Below, one piece after another: positions 51,866-61,433 of a stretch of 64,000 bases of DNA. Source of the DNA: UBA1765 sp045615885. Lineage in GTDB: Bacteria > Fibrobacterota > Fibrobacteria > Fibrobacterales > Fibrobacteraceae. The stretch lies in NCBI GenBank assembly GCA_045615885.1, contig JAZLFR010000060.1, positions 62,001 through 126,000 of the forward strand, given 5' to 3'. Both the position numbers and the translations under genes were made by a program. Position 1 is the stretch's first letter; each line of letters begins with the position of its first letter. Under the pieces are notes generated by a model. That model saw nothing but the letters and a program-made list of their open reading frames with translations, had not been told where the DNA came from and did no database searches.

Positions 51866-53725
51866 TTACCCTTTATTTTCTAAATAATGCATGAGCACGG
51901 TAATATCTGCAGGGCGAACACCAGCCACGCGCGAGGCCTGGCCGAGCGTGAGCGGCTTTGCAGCAATCAGCTTCTGCCTAGATTCAATGCTCATTGCAGT
52001 AACAGCCATATAGTCAAAGTCTTCTGCCAAGCGCACCTTTTCTTCTTTACGCTGCTCGTTGATTTCGCGTTCCTGGCGTTCAAAGAAACCTGCGTAAGTT
52101 TCTTCTGAAAGCAGGAACAGCCTATCACGGCGAGCAATCTGTTCCCCCGGGAACGCAATGTCGAAGAAAGCTTCGGCATCTACTCCTGGGCGACGCAAAA
52201 TGTTGATCCAGCGGGAACGTTCCGTGACAGATGCCTGGCCACTTGTCGCCAGCACCTTGTTGATCTGTTCCGGAGTGCCCGATTCTTCGCGCAGCCGCTT
52301 GCGAAGCACTTCCAGCTTTGCCCGACGGGCGGAGTATTCCTCCCAGTCGCAGTCCGTAATCATGCCGATTGCGCGAGCCTTTGCTTTCAAGCGTTCCTCG
52401 GCGTTGTCTGTGCGCAGGAACAAACGGTATTCGGCACGGCTCGTGAACATGCGGTAGGGTTCATCGAGCAGAATGTTCGTGAGGTCATCAACCATCACGC
52501 CAATGTAACTTTCGGAACGGCCAAGAATGAACGGTTCTTCACCCTTGATTTTGAGAGCGGCGTTGATGCCTGCCATGAGGCCCTGGCCTGCAGCTTCTTC
52601 ATAACCGCTTGTGCCACAGACCTGACCGGCAAAGTAAAGGCCTGGGTAAGTCTTGCTTTCGAATGTCGGGTAAAGGCTTGTTGCGTCAACGGAATCATAT
52701 TCCACGGCATAGCCAATCTGCAAAACCTTTGCGCGAGTAAGACCAGGGATTGTATGCAGCGCAGCAAGCTGCACTTCTGCAGGAAGGCTAGAACTAAAAC
52801 CGTTCACATAGATTCTGCCTAAAGACTTTTGTTCTGGTTCCAAGAACAGCTGGTGGCCATCCTTGTCGCCGAAGCGATTGATCTTGTCTTCGATACTCGG
52901 GCAGTAGCGCGGTCCCTTACCCTTGATGATGCCAGAGAACATCGGGCTTTCCTTGAAGCCGGAACGCAAAATGTCATGCGTCTTGAGAGTCGTGCGTGTA
53001 ATCCAGCAAACGGAATCGTTGTTGATCGGATTGCAGTGACGGTCACTGAACGGCCATGGGTTTTCGTCGCCATGCTGCACAAGGCATTCGTCGAAGTCAA
53101 TTGTATCAGGATCAAGACGGCTTGGAGTACCAGTCTTCAAGCGACGAAGCGGAATGCCAATATTCTGGAATGTCTTGGAAAGAGCATCGGCAGACGGCTC
53201 GCCCACTCGCCCGCCAACACTCTGCTTTAAGCCGGTGTACATCTTGGAAGCAAGGAACGTTCCACTGGTAACGACGATTGCCTTTGTAATGTAGCGGTCG
53301 CCATTCGTAAGTACAATTTCAAGGCTTGAATCTGGCAGGCGTTCAAAACTTGCTAGTTCCCCCTGTATAAAGTCAAGCCCCGGAAACGACATAAGCATAT
53401 TGCGCGCGCATTCAGAATAATACTCCATGTCGCATTGCGCACGCGGCCCCCATACGGCAGGGCCCTTGCTCATGTTGAGCATTCTGAACTGAATCCCAGC
53501 CTTGTCTGTCAAAAGCCCCATAAGGCCACCAAGCGCATCGATGTCACGAACTATCTGGCCCTTAGCAACGCCGCCCACGGCAGGGTTGCAGGACATGCGT
53601 CCAATCGCATTCAAATCCATCGTGAGCATGGCAGTCTTTACGCCAAGCTTCCAGGCGGCATGCGTAGCTTCAATACCAGCGTGACCACCACCGACAACAA
53701 CGACATCGTAATTTGCAATGATCAT
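51866..53725 (-). CDS. mnmG: tRNA uridine-5-carboxymethylaminomethyl modification enzyme MnmG (GidA)
   Basis: FAD enzyme that with MnmE modifies U34 of several tRNAs. The 619 residues show the N-terminal VVVGGGHAGIEA FAD motif, CNPAVGGVAKGQIVRDIDALGG, FRMLNMSKGPAVWGPRAQ, the conserved PRYCPSIEDKI block with the catalytic Cys, FAGQVCGTSGYEEAAGQG, and the C-terminal helical part with SRAEYRLFLRTDNA and VRPADITVL. Complete length. MnmE is not in the window. Upstream is a repeat-filled gap. Confidence 0.96.
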   Translation of the reverse strand: MIIANYDVVVVGGGHAGIEATHAAWKLGVKTAMLTMDLNAIGRMSCNPAVGGVAKGQIVRDIDALGGLMGLLTDKAGIQFRMLNMSKGPAVWGPRAQCDMEYYSECARNMLMSFPGLDFIQGELASFERLPDSSLEIVLTNGDRYITKAIVVTSGTFLASKMYTGLKQSVGGRVGEPSADALSKTFQNIGIPLRRLKTGTPSRLDPDTIDFDECLVQHGDENPWPFSDRHCNPINNDSVCWITRTTLKTHDILRSGFKESPMFSGIIKGKGPRYCPSIEDKINRFGDKDGHQLFLEPEQKSLGRIYVNGFSSSLPAEVQLAALHTIPGLTRAKVLQIGYAVEYDSVDATSLYPTFESKTYPGLYFAGQVCGTSGYEEAAGQGLMAGINAALKIKGEEPFILGRSESYIGVMVDDLTNILLDEPYRMFTSRAEYRLFLRTDNAEERLKAKARAIGMITDCDWEEYSARRAKLEVLRKRLREESGTPEQINKVLATSGQASVTERSRWINILRRPGVDAEAFFDIAFPGEQIARRDRLFLLSEETYAGFFERQEREINEQRKEEKVRLAEDFDYMAVTAMSIESRQKLIAAKPLTLGQASRVAGVRPADITVLMHYLENKG

Positions 53726-53734
53726 AATTCAGAA

Positions 53735-53915
53735 TACAGATGCAAGATACCAGAGATGTTAATTTCCAATGTTTTTCAATTTTCCTTAGCGAAACATTTC
53801 GTGAACAAATTTAGTATTTACAGAGGACAGAAGACAGAGGACAGAAAACAGGAAGGTGTTTTTTCAGATGCAAGAGCAAGATACCAGATACCAGAAATTT
53901 TAATTTCCAATGTTT
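53735..53915. repeat. Modular intergenic repeat, copy 9 (short, forward words)
   Basis: Two GATGCAAGA...TACCAGA units, each followed by TTTCCAATGTTTTT, and between them ACAGAGGACAGAAGACAGAG words. Lies between mnmG and the lipoprotein gene, both minus strand. Confidence 0.7.
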
Positions 53916-53924
53916 TTTACGCAT

Positions 53925-53958
53925 AAAAAAAGTCCCGACGCACAAACGCCGAGACTTT
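53925..53958 (-). terminator. Terminator after the FKBP_N/thioredoxin lipoprotein
   Basis: Minus strand AAAAGTCtCGgCG-tttgtg-CGtCGgGACTTTT followed by TTT. Confidence 0.85.
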
Positions 53959-53980
53959 TCAAGATTCAAGACGAAATCTG

Positions 53981-55249
53981 TTAGTTTGCAGCCGGAGCTT
54001 CTGCCGGGGCCGGAACATCAATCTTGTGTTCAACATTCTTGCCCACGAGCAATGCAGCAATGTCAGCCTTGAGTTCGTCCTTCTGGCTGCCAAAGTTCTT
54101 GTACAGGTTGTAGGAGCCATCCGGGTTCACAAGGTAAACCTTAGGAACGTATCCGTCGCTGTAAAGTTCACCGAACTGGTGGCCTTCATCCTGGAGAACC
54201 GGGAATTCGATCTTTGCACCTTCCATGAACTGGCGAATCTGCTTCATGGAGCCGCTACCAGAGGCAACGGCAACAGTGGAAAGTCCCTTGGCCTTGAATT
54301 CTTCAGAAATTGCAACGATTTCTGGAGCAGCATGCTTGCAGTGGCCGCAAGTGGCAGAGAAGTAGAACACGAGAAGCGGCTTACCAATATATGCAGAGAG
54401 GTTTTCTGCCTGAACGTTAATGCCCTTCACCTTGACATCTGCGTTCATCTTGGCTGGCATGCCATCAGCTAAAGTATCGCCACGGAGCGGAGCTATTTCT
54501 GCCTTCATCTTTTCTTCAGCAGCCTTGGCTTCCGCCATCTGCTTTTCGCGAGCCGCGTTCACATAATCAGACATGCGCTTTTGAACGGCTGCAACGGTAT
54601 CGGCAGAGAAGATGCCCTTGAAGGTCGTATCCTTAGCCATGCGGTGACCATCAATAATACCATCACGAACAGCATCAGCAGAAACCTCCAAACCGATCTG
54701 GTTGGAATATGCGGCAACCTGGGAGGCAAAGTTCACACCGAACATATAGGAGAACTTTTCAATGGGGCTGGAACTTTCAGAAAGCTGGACAGCCTTGCCT
54801 GTAACCGGAGCTTCAGGAGCGACCGGCATGGAATTCATCAAGGAATCCAAATACTGCTGGATATTCTTATTTTCTGCCTGGAGCTTAGCAAAGGTGGCTG
54901 AGTCCGGCTGAATGGAATTGAAGCGGGCACGAGCCTTCTGGGAATAGGTAGCACCGATGTTCTGGAGTTCTTCTTCAGAGAGCATCAATTTCTTGGTAGT
55001 ATCCTTGTTTACAGCAATGGCGTCGCTCAAACCCTGAAGCACGGCGTCTTCGGAAAGGCCTTCGCCAACTTGAAGAGGAATAACTTTGAAAACCTGTGAA
55101 CCGAGCTGTGTACCAACGACATAACCAATCTTGGCGTTATCGGAAGAATCGTTAGAAACCTTTTCTGCAGGTGCGGAATTATTTGCCTGATTGCAAGCGA
55201 CCAAAGAGAAGGCGGCAGCAGCAGTGAGCAACTTAAACTGGTGTTTCAT
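53981..55249 (-). CDS. Lipoprotein with tandem FKBP N-terminal-type domains and C-terminal thioredoxin domain
   Basis: Probable periplasmic thiol-disulfide protein. From ATG 55249 the 422 residues are: lipoprotein signal (AAFSLVACNQ); a first FKBP_N-like helical domain about 38-140 (NAKIGYVVGTQLGSQV ... LSEDAVLQGLSDAI); a second about 160-265 (IEKFSYMFGVNFASQVAAYS ... VSADAVRDGIIDG); and a TlpA-like thioredoxin domain about 285-405 with active site SATCGHCKHAAPE (CGHC) and the cis-Pro segment DGYVPKVYLV. The FKBP catalytic domain is absent. AAGGAG precedes the ATG and a TACATTTG -7 box lies 24 bases upstream, so the longer frame to 55285 is rejected. Confidence 0.88.
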   Translation of the reverse strand: MKHQFKLLTAAAAFSLVACNQANNSAPAEKVSNDSSDNAKIGYVVGTQLGSQVFKVIPLQVGEGLSEDAVLQGLSDAIAVNKDTTKKLMLSEEELQNIGATYSQKARARFNSIQPDSATFAKLQAENKNIQQYLDSLMNSMPVAPEAPVTGKAVQLSESSSPIEKFSYMFGVNFASQVAAYSNQIGLEVSADAVRDGIIDGHRMAKDTTFKGIFSADTVAAVQKRMSDYVNAAREKQMAEAKAAEEKMKAEIAPLRGDTLADGMPAKMNADVKVKGINVQAENLSAYIGKPLLVFYFSATCGHCKHAAPEIVAISEEFKAKGLSTVAVASGSGSMKQIRQFMEGAKIEFPVLQDEGHQFGELYSDGYVPKVYLVNPDGSYNLYKNFGSQKDELKADIAALLVGKNVEHKIDVPAPAEAPAAN

Positions 55250-55273
55250 CAAAAAACTCCTTAAAATTTTTAC

Positions 55274-55281
55274 CAAATGTA
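55274..55281 (-). promoter_or_regulatory. -7 box TACATTTG of the lipoprotein gene
   Basis: Exact TAnnTTTG match on the minus strand; the AAGGAG ribosome site lies between it and the ATG at 55249. Confidence 0.6.
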
Positions 55282-55405
55282 GCAAAAAAACAAGTTAAAG
55301 GCAACTGAAATGGTATGGAAATCAAGGAATATTTCCAAAAAACGGAAAGCGTTAAAATACTGCACATTTTATACCTATATTTTTACTAACGCAAAAATAA
55401 TTTGC

Positions 55406-55413
55406 TAAATTGA
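55406..55413 (+). promoter_or_regulatory. Candidate -7 box of recQ
   Basis: TAAATTGA, seven bases before the ATG at 55421. One mismatch to TAnnTTTG; no ribosome site between. Confidence 0.35.
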
Positions 55414-55420
55414 GCACCAT

Positions 55421-57229
55421 ATGAATTTAATGGAGCAAGCACACACCTGTTTAAAAGAAACATTCGGCTACGAATCGTTCCGGCCTGTGCAGGGCAAGGT
55501 CGTGGAGCACATTCTTTCGGGCCGCGACACACTAGCACTCATGCCGACCGGTGGCGGAAAATCCATTTGCTACCAAGTGCCAGCCCTTGTGCTACCTGGC
55601 TGTACGGTCGTTATTTCACCACTGCTCGCGTTAATGAAAGACCAGGTCGACAACCTGAACGCAAACGGCGTTGCAGCCGCTGCACTGAACAGTTCCCTTT
55701 CTGCAGAAGAAAGCGAAGAAATCAGAAACAAATTCAGCAATGGCGAACTTAAGCTGCTCTACATTTCACCGGAACGACTCGTTTTTGAAATAGACCACCT
55801 GCTGCGACATGGTAAAATTTCACTGTTCGCAGTCGACGAGGCACACTGCATTTCGCAATGGGGCCACGATTTTCGCCCTGAATACGCAGAGCTCCACCGC
55901 CTGCGCGAGGAATTCCCGAGTGTGCCCCTGATAGCACTAACCGCTACTGCAGACGAAATGACCCGCTACGACATTTTGCAGCAGCTCGGCATTCCAAAAG
56001 AAAACACGTTCATTGCATCGTTCGACCGCCCAAACATTTCGCTCAACGTCCGTACTAACCTAAAGAAAAAAGACAAGCTTTTTGAAATTCTGAAGTTCAT
56101 TAAAAAGCATAAGGACGAATGCGGAATCATCTACTGTCTTAGCCGTAAAAATACGGAAGATCTTGCCATCGAACTCATGAAGAATGGGCTGAAGGCAACT
56201 GCCTACCACGCCGGCCTTGAACCGGAGCGACGCAAGAAAGTTCAGGAAAGTTTTTTGCGAGGCAACACGCAAATCGTATGCGCGACAATCGCCTTTGGCA
56301 TGGGCATCGACAAGGCAGACATCCGCTGGGTAATCCATTTCAACACGCCCAAGAACATGGAGGGCTACTACCAGGAAATAGGCCGCGCTGGCCGCGACGG
56401 AATGCCTGCCGAAGCATTGCTTTTTTATTCGGCCTCAGACCTTGTTGTGCTTGCAAAATTTGCCGAGGATTCCGGAGAAAAGGAACTGCAGCTCGAAAAG
56501 CTAGCCCGAATGGAGCACTACGCCACGAGCCCAGTTTGCCGCAGGCGCATTTTGCTCAGCTACTTCGGCGAGACGCTAACCGAAGACTGCAAGAATTGCG
56601 ATGTGTGCAAGCACCCGCCACGCCGCTTTAACGGCACCGTCGTAGCACAAAAGGCATTGAGCGCCGTGGCACGCACCAAAAGCACAGAAAACGCAGAGGT
56701 CATCATCGACATCTTGCGTGGTTCGCACCGTGCAGAAATCCTCGAAAAGCGCTATAACGAATTCCCTACGTTTGGAATCGGCAAAGATGTGCCGGCAGTG
56801 CGCTGGGAATATTTCATTCAGCAGCTAGTGCACCTTGGCGCATTGAAAATGGCATACACCGACGGCAAGCCACTTTTGCTCACTCCATTCGGCAAGCTGA
56901 TTTTGAAAGGCGAGCAGAAAATCGAGCTTGCGATCCTTGACCCGCACGAAGAGTCGCCGGAACCGCGCTTCAGGCAACGCAACTCCTATTCGGAACTTTC
57001 AAGCAATAGCGTGGAACTTTTTGAATATTTGCGAGCCTACCGCAGGGAACTCGCCGACGAGGCGAATGTTCCGCCATATGTCATCTTCAACGACAAGGTT
57101 CTTACCGAAATTGCAAACCAGAAACCGACAAATTTGGAAGAATTTGCAGAGATTCCTGGAATCGGCCAATTCAAGCTCACAAAATACGGCTATGGCTTTT
57201 TGCAGGCTATTGCAAGCTTTGAAAAGTAA
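55421..57229 (+). CDS. recQ: ATP-dependent DNA helicase RecQ
   Basis: 3'-5' helicase of recombination and repair. The 602 residues contain the helicase core with motif 0 FGYESFRPVQGKVV, Walker A MPTGGGKSICYQVPA (K47), DEAH box AVDEAHCISQWGHDFRPEY, motif V/VI ATIAFGMGIDKADIRWVIH and QEIGRAGRDG, then the zinc-binding subdomain CRRRILLSYFGE...CKNCDVC, a winged-helix RQC region, and a C-terminal HRDC domain (LRAYRRELADEANVPPYVIF). All parts of the full bacterial RecQ are present. The next gene starts 14 bases downstream. Confidence 0.96.
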   Translation: MNLMEQAHTCLKETFGYESFRPVQGKVVEHILSGRDTLALMPTGGGKSICYQVPALVLPGCTVVISPLLALMKDQVDNLNANGVAAAALNSSLSAEESEEIRNKFSNGELKLLYISPERLVFEIDHLLRHGKISLFAVDEAHCISQWGHDFRPEYAELHRLREEFPSVPLIALTATADEMTRYDILQQLGIPKENTFIASFDRPNISLNVRTNLKKKDKLFEILKFIKKHKDECGIIYCLSRKNTEDLAIELMKNGLKATAYHAGLEPERRKKVQESFLRGNTQIVCATIAFGMGIDKADIRWVIHFNTPKNMEGYYQEIGRAGRDGMPAEALLFYSASDLVVLAKFAEDSGEKELQLEKLARMEHYATSPVCRRRILLSYFGETLTEDCKNCDVCKHPPRRFNGTVVAQKALSAVARTKSTENAEVIIDILRGSHRAEILEKRYNEFPTFGIGKDVPAVRWEYFIQQLVHLGALKMAYTDGKPLLLTPFGKLILKGEQKIELAILDPHEESPEPRFRQRNSYSELSSNSVELFEYLRAYRRELADEANVPPYVIFNDKVLTEIANQKPTNLEEFAEIPGIGQFKLTKYGYGFLQAIASFEK

Positions 57230-57243
57230 CTACATTTTAAGCC

Positions 57244-59121
57244 ATGAAAAAATTCCTGAAATTCCTTTTCGTTCTCATCATTATCCTGACCGCAATCAAG
57301 TACCTGTTCCTGCAATTTGCAGTACCGCCGATTGCTGCAGCACTCGTAGAAAAACATTCCAAGGAATATATAGGCCGTCAGGTTACAATCGGCGAATTTT
57401 CCTGGGTTTTGCACAGCCTCGACATTACCTTGAAAGACGTGAAGGTTTACGAACAGGACGATTCCACGGAATTTGTCGGTTTTGACTACTTGAATGTAAA
57501 TGTTTCGCCAATTGCATTGATTTCAAAAAAGGCAAAGCTTGAAAACCTTACCCTCGAAGGCCTGCGCGCAACTGTATTGAAAAGCGGCGAACGCTTCAAC
57601 TTTACCGATATTCTCGAATTTTTGGCAAAGAATTCCGCAGATGCAGTCGCAACAGACTCCCTCGCAGCCGATACTACGGCACAGCAACCCCAAAGCGCCG
57701 ATTCCAGCACGGTTCTCTATTCCAACCCGATTCCGGAACTTCCACTCGCCGTGGAACTCAACAATATCAATATTTCAAATGTAAAGCTCCATTACAAGGA
57801 TCTGCAATCCGGCATGGATGTTCAGGTTGAAAAGGCCGGGGTGCACATTCCGCAAGTTCATCTGGATTCCACCCTTACCGATGTAAAGATAGAAGCAAGC
57901 TTCCCTGCCGGCGGCAATGTGGATTTGGCTGTAAAATTCGGCATTGCTTCGGGAGACTTCGCAATCGACCTGAACTTGAACAAGTTCGCACTCGAAAATA
58001 CATTCTCCATTGCAAAAAACATCGTGCAGATAGATTCTCTTTCCGGCAATTTTTCCATGGGAGTGCAGACTGCAGGCAACTTGAACACGGTTCTTGCCTC
58101 CGACATCAAGGGTTCCGTAAGGCTAGCAGACCTATCTGTTCGCGAAAAGGCTGGCGGTCGCTACAGCGTCAAGAATCTGGAAACAGGCTTTGCAGAAATT
58201 AACCTGGAAAAGAACCGATTCCCGGTGGATTCCCTCGTGATTTACGGCGTAAACGGCCACGTTGACATGTTCAAGGGCGGCAAAACGAACATAGACAAGT
58301 TGCTGAACGCCTCTACCGATGAAGTCCCAGTAGACAGTTCAGCATTGTCTCTTGTCACTACGAATGATACCGTCGCCGTAATCCAGGCAAAAGCAGATAC
58401 CGTGGCAGAAGCGAAAAACGAATCTCCGGCTGCAAAGCAGGAACTCCCCTACTTCTTGCTCAAAAAACTCTCCATTCGCGATGTTACATTCTCCTTGAAC
58501 GACTATACGATTGTCCAGCCAATGCACTACACAGTGAACAGAGTGAGCGTCGAAGGAAAAGACATTTCCATGAAGAACGCAGACATCAAGGTTCATGTGA
58601 ACTTCCAGGAAAGCGGCGCTCTCGACCTCGATTTCCATGGAGTGCCTGAACAGCTCATGACAATGAAAATTGCCTCAGCAAAAGTCGCCATCGACATGAA
58701 GAACATGGCTCTCAAGCCGTTCAGCCCATATTCAGTGCACTACACGGGCTACCCGCTCGTTGCAGGCACAATGAATGTAAACAGCAGCACAACCATCACG
58801 AACAACAATCTGAAGAGCGTAAACAGCGTCCTCATCGACAAAATCACCGTTGCCGACAAGGATAAGTCTGTAAAGCCGGAATTCTCGGTACCGATGAAGA
58901 TCGGCCTCTATGTGCTTAAGGATCGCCACGACCAGATTAAGATCGATATGCCCGTGGAAGGCAGCCTCGACGACCCGAAATTCTCGGTCGGAAAGGTCAT
59001 CTGGAACACATTCTGCAACCTGATGGTCAAAGTTGCACTCACGCCGACAAAGCTCATCGTGGCCCCGATTGACGCGCTGACTGGCCAAAAAGACGAAGAA
59101 AAAGCGACTCCAGCAAAATAA
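57244..59121 (+). CDS. DUF748/AsmA-like envelope protein
   Basis: Predicted inner-membrane-anchored protein of the AsmA/DUF748 group; such proteins form long beta grooves thought to carry lipids between membranes. The 625 residues begin with one membrane segment (FLKFLFVLIIILTAIKYLFL) and a large periplasmic part, with ITLKDVKVYEQDD and VNVSPIALISKKAKLENLTL (the DUF748 N-terminal pattern), an Ala/Ser/Thr-rich spacer (DAVATDSLAADTTAQQPQ), and a C-terminal YSVHYTGYPLVAGTMNVNSS to IDALTGQK region typical of DUF748. Co-oriented with recQ and close to it. Confidence 0.82.
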   Translation: MKKFLKFLFVLIIILTAIKYLFLQFAVPPIAAALVEKHSKEYIGRQVTIGEFSWVLHSLDITLKDVKVYEQDDSTEFVGFDYLNVNVSPIALISKKAKLENLTLEGLRATVLKSGERFNFTDILEFLAKNSADAVATDSLAADTTAQQPQSADSSTVLYSNPIPELPLAVELNNINISNVKLHYKDLQSGMDVQVEKAGVHIPQVHLDSTLTDVKIEASFPAGGNVDLAVKFGIASGDFAIDLNLNKFALENTFSIAKNIVQIDSLSGNFSMGVQTAGNLNTVLASDIKGSVRLADLSVREKAGGRYSVKNLETGFAEINLEKNRFPVDSLVIYGVNGHVDMFKGGKTNIDKLLNASTDEVPVDSSALSLVTTNDTVAVIQAKADTVAEAKNESPAAKQELPYFLLKKLSIRDVTFSLNDYTIVQPMHYTVNRVSVEGKDISMKNADIKVHVNFQESGALDLDFHGVPEQLMTMKIASAKVAIDMKNMALKPFSPYSVHYTGYPLVAGTMNVNSSTTITNNNLKSVNSVLIDKITVADKDKSVKPEFSVPMKIGLYVLKDRHDQIKIDMPVEGSLDDPKFSVGKVIWNTFCNLMVKVALTPTKLIVAPIDALTGQKDEEKATPAK

Positions 59122-59253
59122 AACCTTTCAAATTTGCTTTTTTTCTTCAAAGTATTGACTTTTAGCTCACAAAATTGTAATTCCATTACATAAAAAGCCC
59201 GAAAACACGCTGTTTTTCGGGGTTTTTGCCTATTTTTAATGTAACTTTTTTGA

Positions 59254-59261
59254 TAAATTTG
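59254..59261 (+). promoter_or_regulatory. -7 box TAAATTTG of the rel/spoT gene
   Basis: Exact TAnnTTTG match nine bases before the ATG at 59271; overlaps the GGAAG that would serve as ribosome site, so the two cannot both be fully used as usual. Confidence 0.45.
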
Positions 59262-59270
59262 GAAGTGAGT

Positions 59271-61433
59271 ATGGAAGAAGTCGAACAGCCAAAGGAATTC
59301 GTGCTTTCTAGCAATCAGGAGCACATTATTCAAGTGCTTATCCGCAAGAATCCCTCGCTAGACGAAGGACTCCTTAGGAAGGCTGCCGCCTTTATCGCCG
59401 AAGCCCACCAAGGGCAGTTTCGCAAGAGCGGCATGCCATATACGGAACATCCGTTTGAAGTGGCTAAAATTCTTGCCGACTTGCATTTGGACACATCTTC
59501 TGTGCTTGCAGGCCTTTTGCACGATGTCGTGGAAGACACTCCACACACGCTTAAGGAACTTGCCGACATGTTCGGCGAAGATACGGCATTCATGGTCGAT
59601 GCCGTAACGAAAATTTCTGCAGCCCAGGAACAGCGCATAGACAAGACGGCGGCAAAGGCAGAGACCTACCGCAAGCTTGTGAATGCCATGGCCAAAGACC
59701 CGCGCGTAATCATGATCAAAATTGCGGACCGCGTGCACAACATGCGCACCATGCGCTACATGAAGCCGGACCGCCGCCAGGCCATAGCCCAGGAAACTCT
59801 CGAAATCTACGTGCCCCTCACCCACAGATTCGGCCTTTACAAGTTCAAGTCGGAACTTGAAGACCTTTCGTTCAAGTACGTAAACCCGGGCGAATACCAG
59901 CAAATCGTGGACGCATTGATGGTCAACAAGGAAAAGCGTGAAGCATACGTGAAATCCGTGATTGGCCCGCTCCAGTTCAAGATGGCGCTCGAAGAGCTCG
60001 ACTGCACAATTCAAGGCCGCACAAAGAACATTTACAGCATCTACAACAAGATGATTCGCCGTGACTGCAAGTTCGAAGACATCTTCGACATTTTCGCGGT
60101 GCGCATCATTGTGCCGACAATTTCGGACTGCTACCTGGCACTCGGCTATGTCCACAACCTCTGGGCCCCGCTCCAGAGCCGCTTCAAGGACTACATCGCC
60201 ACACCAAAGCCAAACCTTTACCAGAGCCTGCACACCACCGTCATCGGGCCAGAAAACAAGATGGTCGAAGTCCAGATCCGCACTAAGGACATGGACATGA
60301 CGGCAGAAAAGGGTTTTGCCGCCCACTGGGCTTACAAACTGGAAACAAGCCGCGATGGCGAGGAACTCGCCTGGCTCGACCAGATGGCCCAACTGCAGAA
60401 GGAAATCCCGGACTCCCAGGACTTCCTGAACTTCTTGCGCGCAGACCTTAAGCCAGGCGGCATGACCGTGTTCACCCCGAAGGGCGACTCCGTGGAACTC
60501 CCGCCGGGAGCGACGGTACTCGACTTTGCCTTTGCCGTGCATACGGAACTCGGCCTGCACTGCATCGGCGCAAAAATCAACAATGAAGTCGTAAACATCG
60601 ACAAACCCGTTCCAAGCGGCGCTACCGTCCAGATTCTGAAGAGCCAGGCACAAGAACCCGGCCCGGAATGGATGGAAATCGTAAAGACCGTCAAGGCAAA
60701 GCAGGAACTGCGCAAATGGATGCGTACAAGTTTCCAGCAGCAGGCCTCCGACCTTGGCAAGCAGATTTGGAAACGCGAACTTTTGCGCGTAAAGCTCCCG
60801 AAAGAAAAGACACCTGCAGAAGCGGACCTTTTGGCAAAGTTCAAAACGCAAAACATTACCGCCTTCTACGAACAGATCGGCCTTGGCGACATTTCCATTG
60901 CAGCGCTCCAGGAATTCCTTGCTACGCTCGTGCCAGCCAAGGAAAACGCAGACGAATTCAAGACGAACATCGTCCTCTATTCCAAGGAAAGCTCGGCTGA
61001 AGACCCATACCCGCTTCCGATTTCTTCCGATTCGTCGCTGCTCATTCATTTTGCCCATTGCTGCTCCCCTATCCCAGGCGAACCGATTGTCGGCATCATG
61101 ATGCCGCACCAGGGCATAGAAGTTCACAATGCAAACTGCAGCAAGCTCGCGACAATCGAAAAGGACCGCATTCTCGCAGTCACATGGGACGACGAAAACG
61201 CACAGTCGTTCGACTCCAGCATCGTAATCGAAACTGACAACCGCAAGGGCATTACGGTCGATATTCTGAACGAACTTTCAAAGGCTAACGTATTCCTTTC
61301 ACAGATGAGCGTTTCTTCCATCAAGTATTCCGGTCGTATCCGAATGAAATTCAAGGCATTCCGCAAGACCCAGGTGCAAAAACTGGTAGATAGCTTGAGA
61401 AACATCGAAGGCGTAAGGGAGGTAAAGCATTAA
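59271..61433 (+). CDS. spoT: Bifunctional (p)ppGpp synthetase/hydrolase (RelA/SpoT family)
   Basis: Makes and degrades the stringent alarmone. The 720 residues from ATG 59271 hold an intact HD hydrolase (YTEHPFEVAKIL, then H84-D85 in GLLHDVVEDT), a synthetase domain with TKNIYSIYNKMIRRD, YIATPKPNLYQSLHTTV and VEVQIRTKDMDM, a TGS domain (MTVFTPKGDSVELPPGATVL), a helical/zinc-finger-type region with FAHCCSPIPGEPIVGIM, and a C-terminal ACT domain (IETDNRKGITVDILNELS). Both enzymatic halves look competent. The usual PNGYQSLHT is PNLYQSLHT here. The longer frame to 59226 is unlikely. Coupled by TAATG to the next gene. Confidence 0.95.
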   Translation: MEEVEQPKEFVLSSNQEHIIQVLIRKNPSLDEGLLRKAAAFIAEAHQGQFRKSGMPYTEHPFEVAKILADLHLDTSSVLAGLLHDVVEDTPHTLKELADMFGEDTAFMVDAVTKISAAQEQRIDKTAAKAETYRKLVNAMAKDPRVIMIKIADRVHNMRTMRYMKPDRRQAIAQETLEIYVPLTHRFGLYKFKSELEDLSFKYVNPGEYQQIVDALMVNKEKREAYVKSVIGPLQFKMALEELDCTIQGRTKNIYSIYNKMIRRDCKFEDIFDIFAVRIIVPTISDCYLALGYVHNLWAPLQSRFKDYIATPKPNLYQSLHTTVIGPENKMVEVQIRTKDMDMTAEKGFAAHWAYKLETSRDGEELAWLDQMAQLQKEIPDSQDFLNFLRADLKPGGMTVFTPKGDSVELPPGATVLDFAFAVHTELGLHCIGAKINNEVVNIDKPVPSGATVQILKSQAQEPGPEWMEIVKTVKAKQELRKWMRTSFQQQASDLGKQIWKRELLRVKLPKEKTPAEADLLAKFKTQNITAFYEQIGLGDISIAALQEFLATLVPAKENADEFKTNIVLYSKESSAEDPYPLPISSDSSLLIHFAHCCSPIPGEPIVGIMMPHQGIEVHNANCSKLATIEKDRILAVTWDDENAQSFDSSIVIETDNRKGITVDILNELSKANVFLSQMSVSSIKYSGRIRMKFKAFRKTQVQKLVDSLRNIEGVREVKH

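Noticed and set aside
59358..61127. 589-residue open frame on the minus strand opposite spoT
   Set aside because: Shadow of the RelA/SpoT gene; Cys/His/Leu-rich sequence without domain structure.
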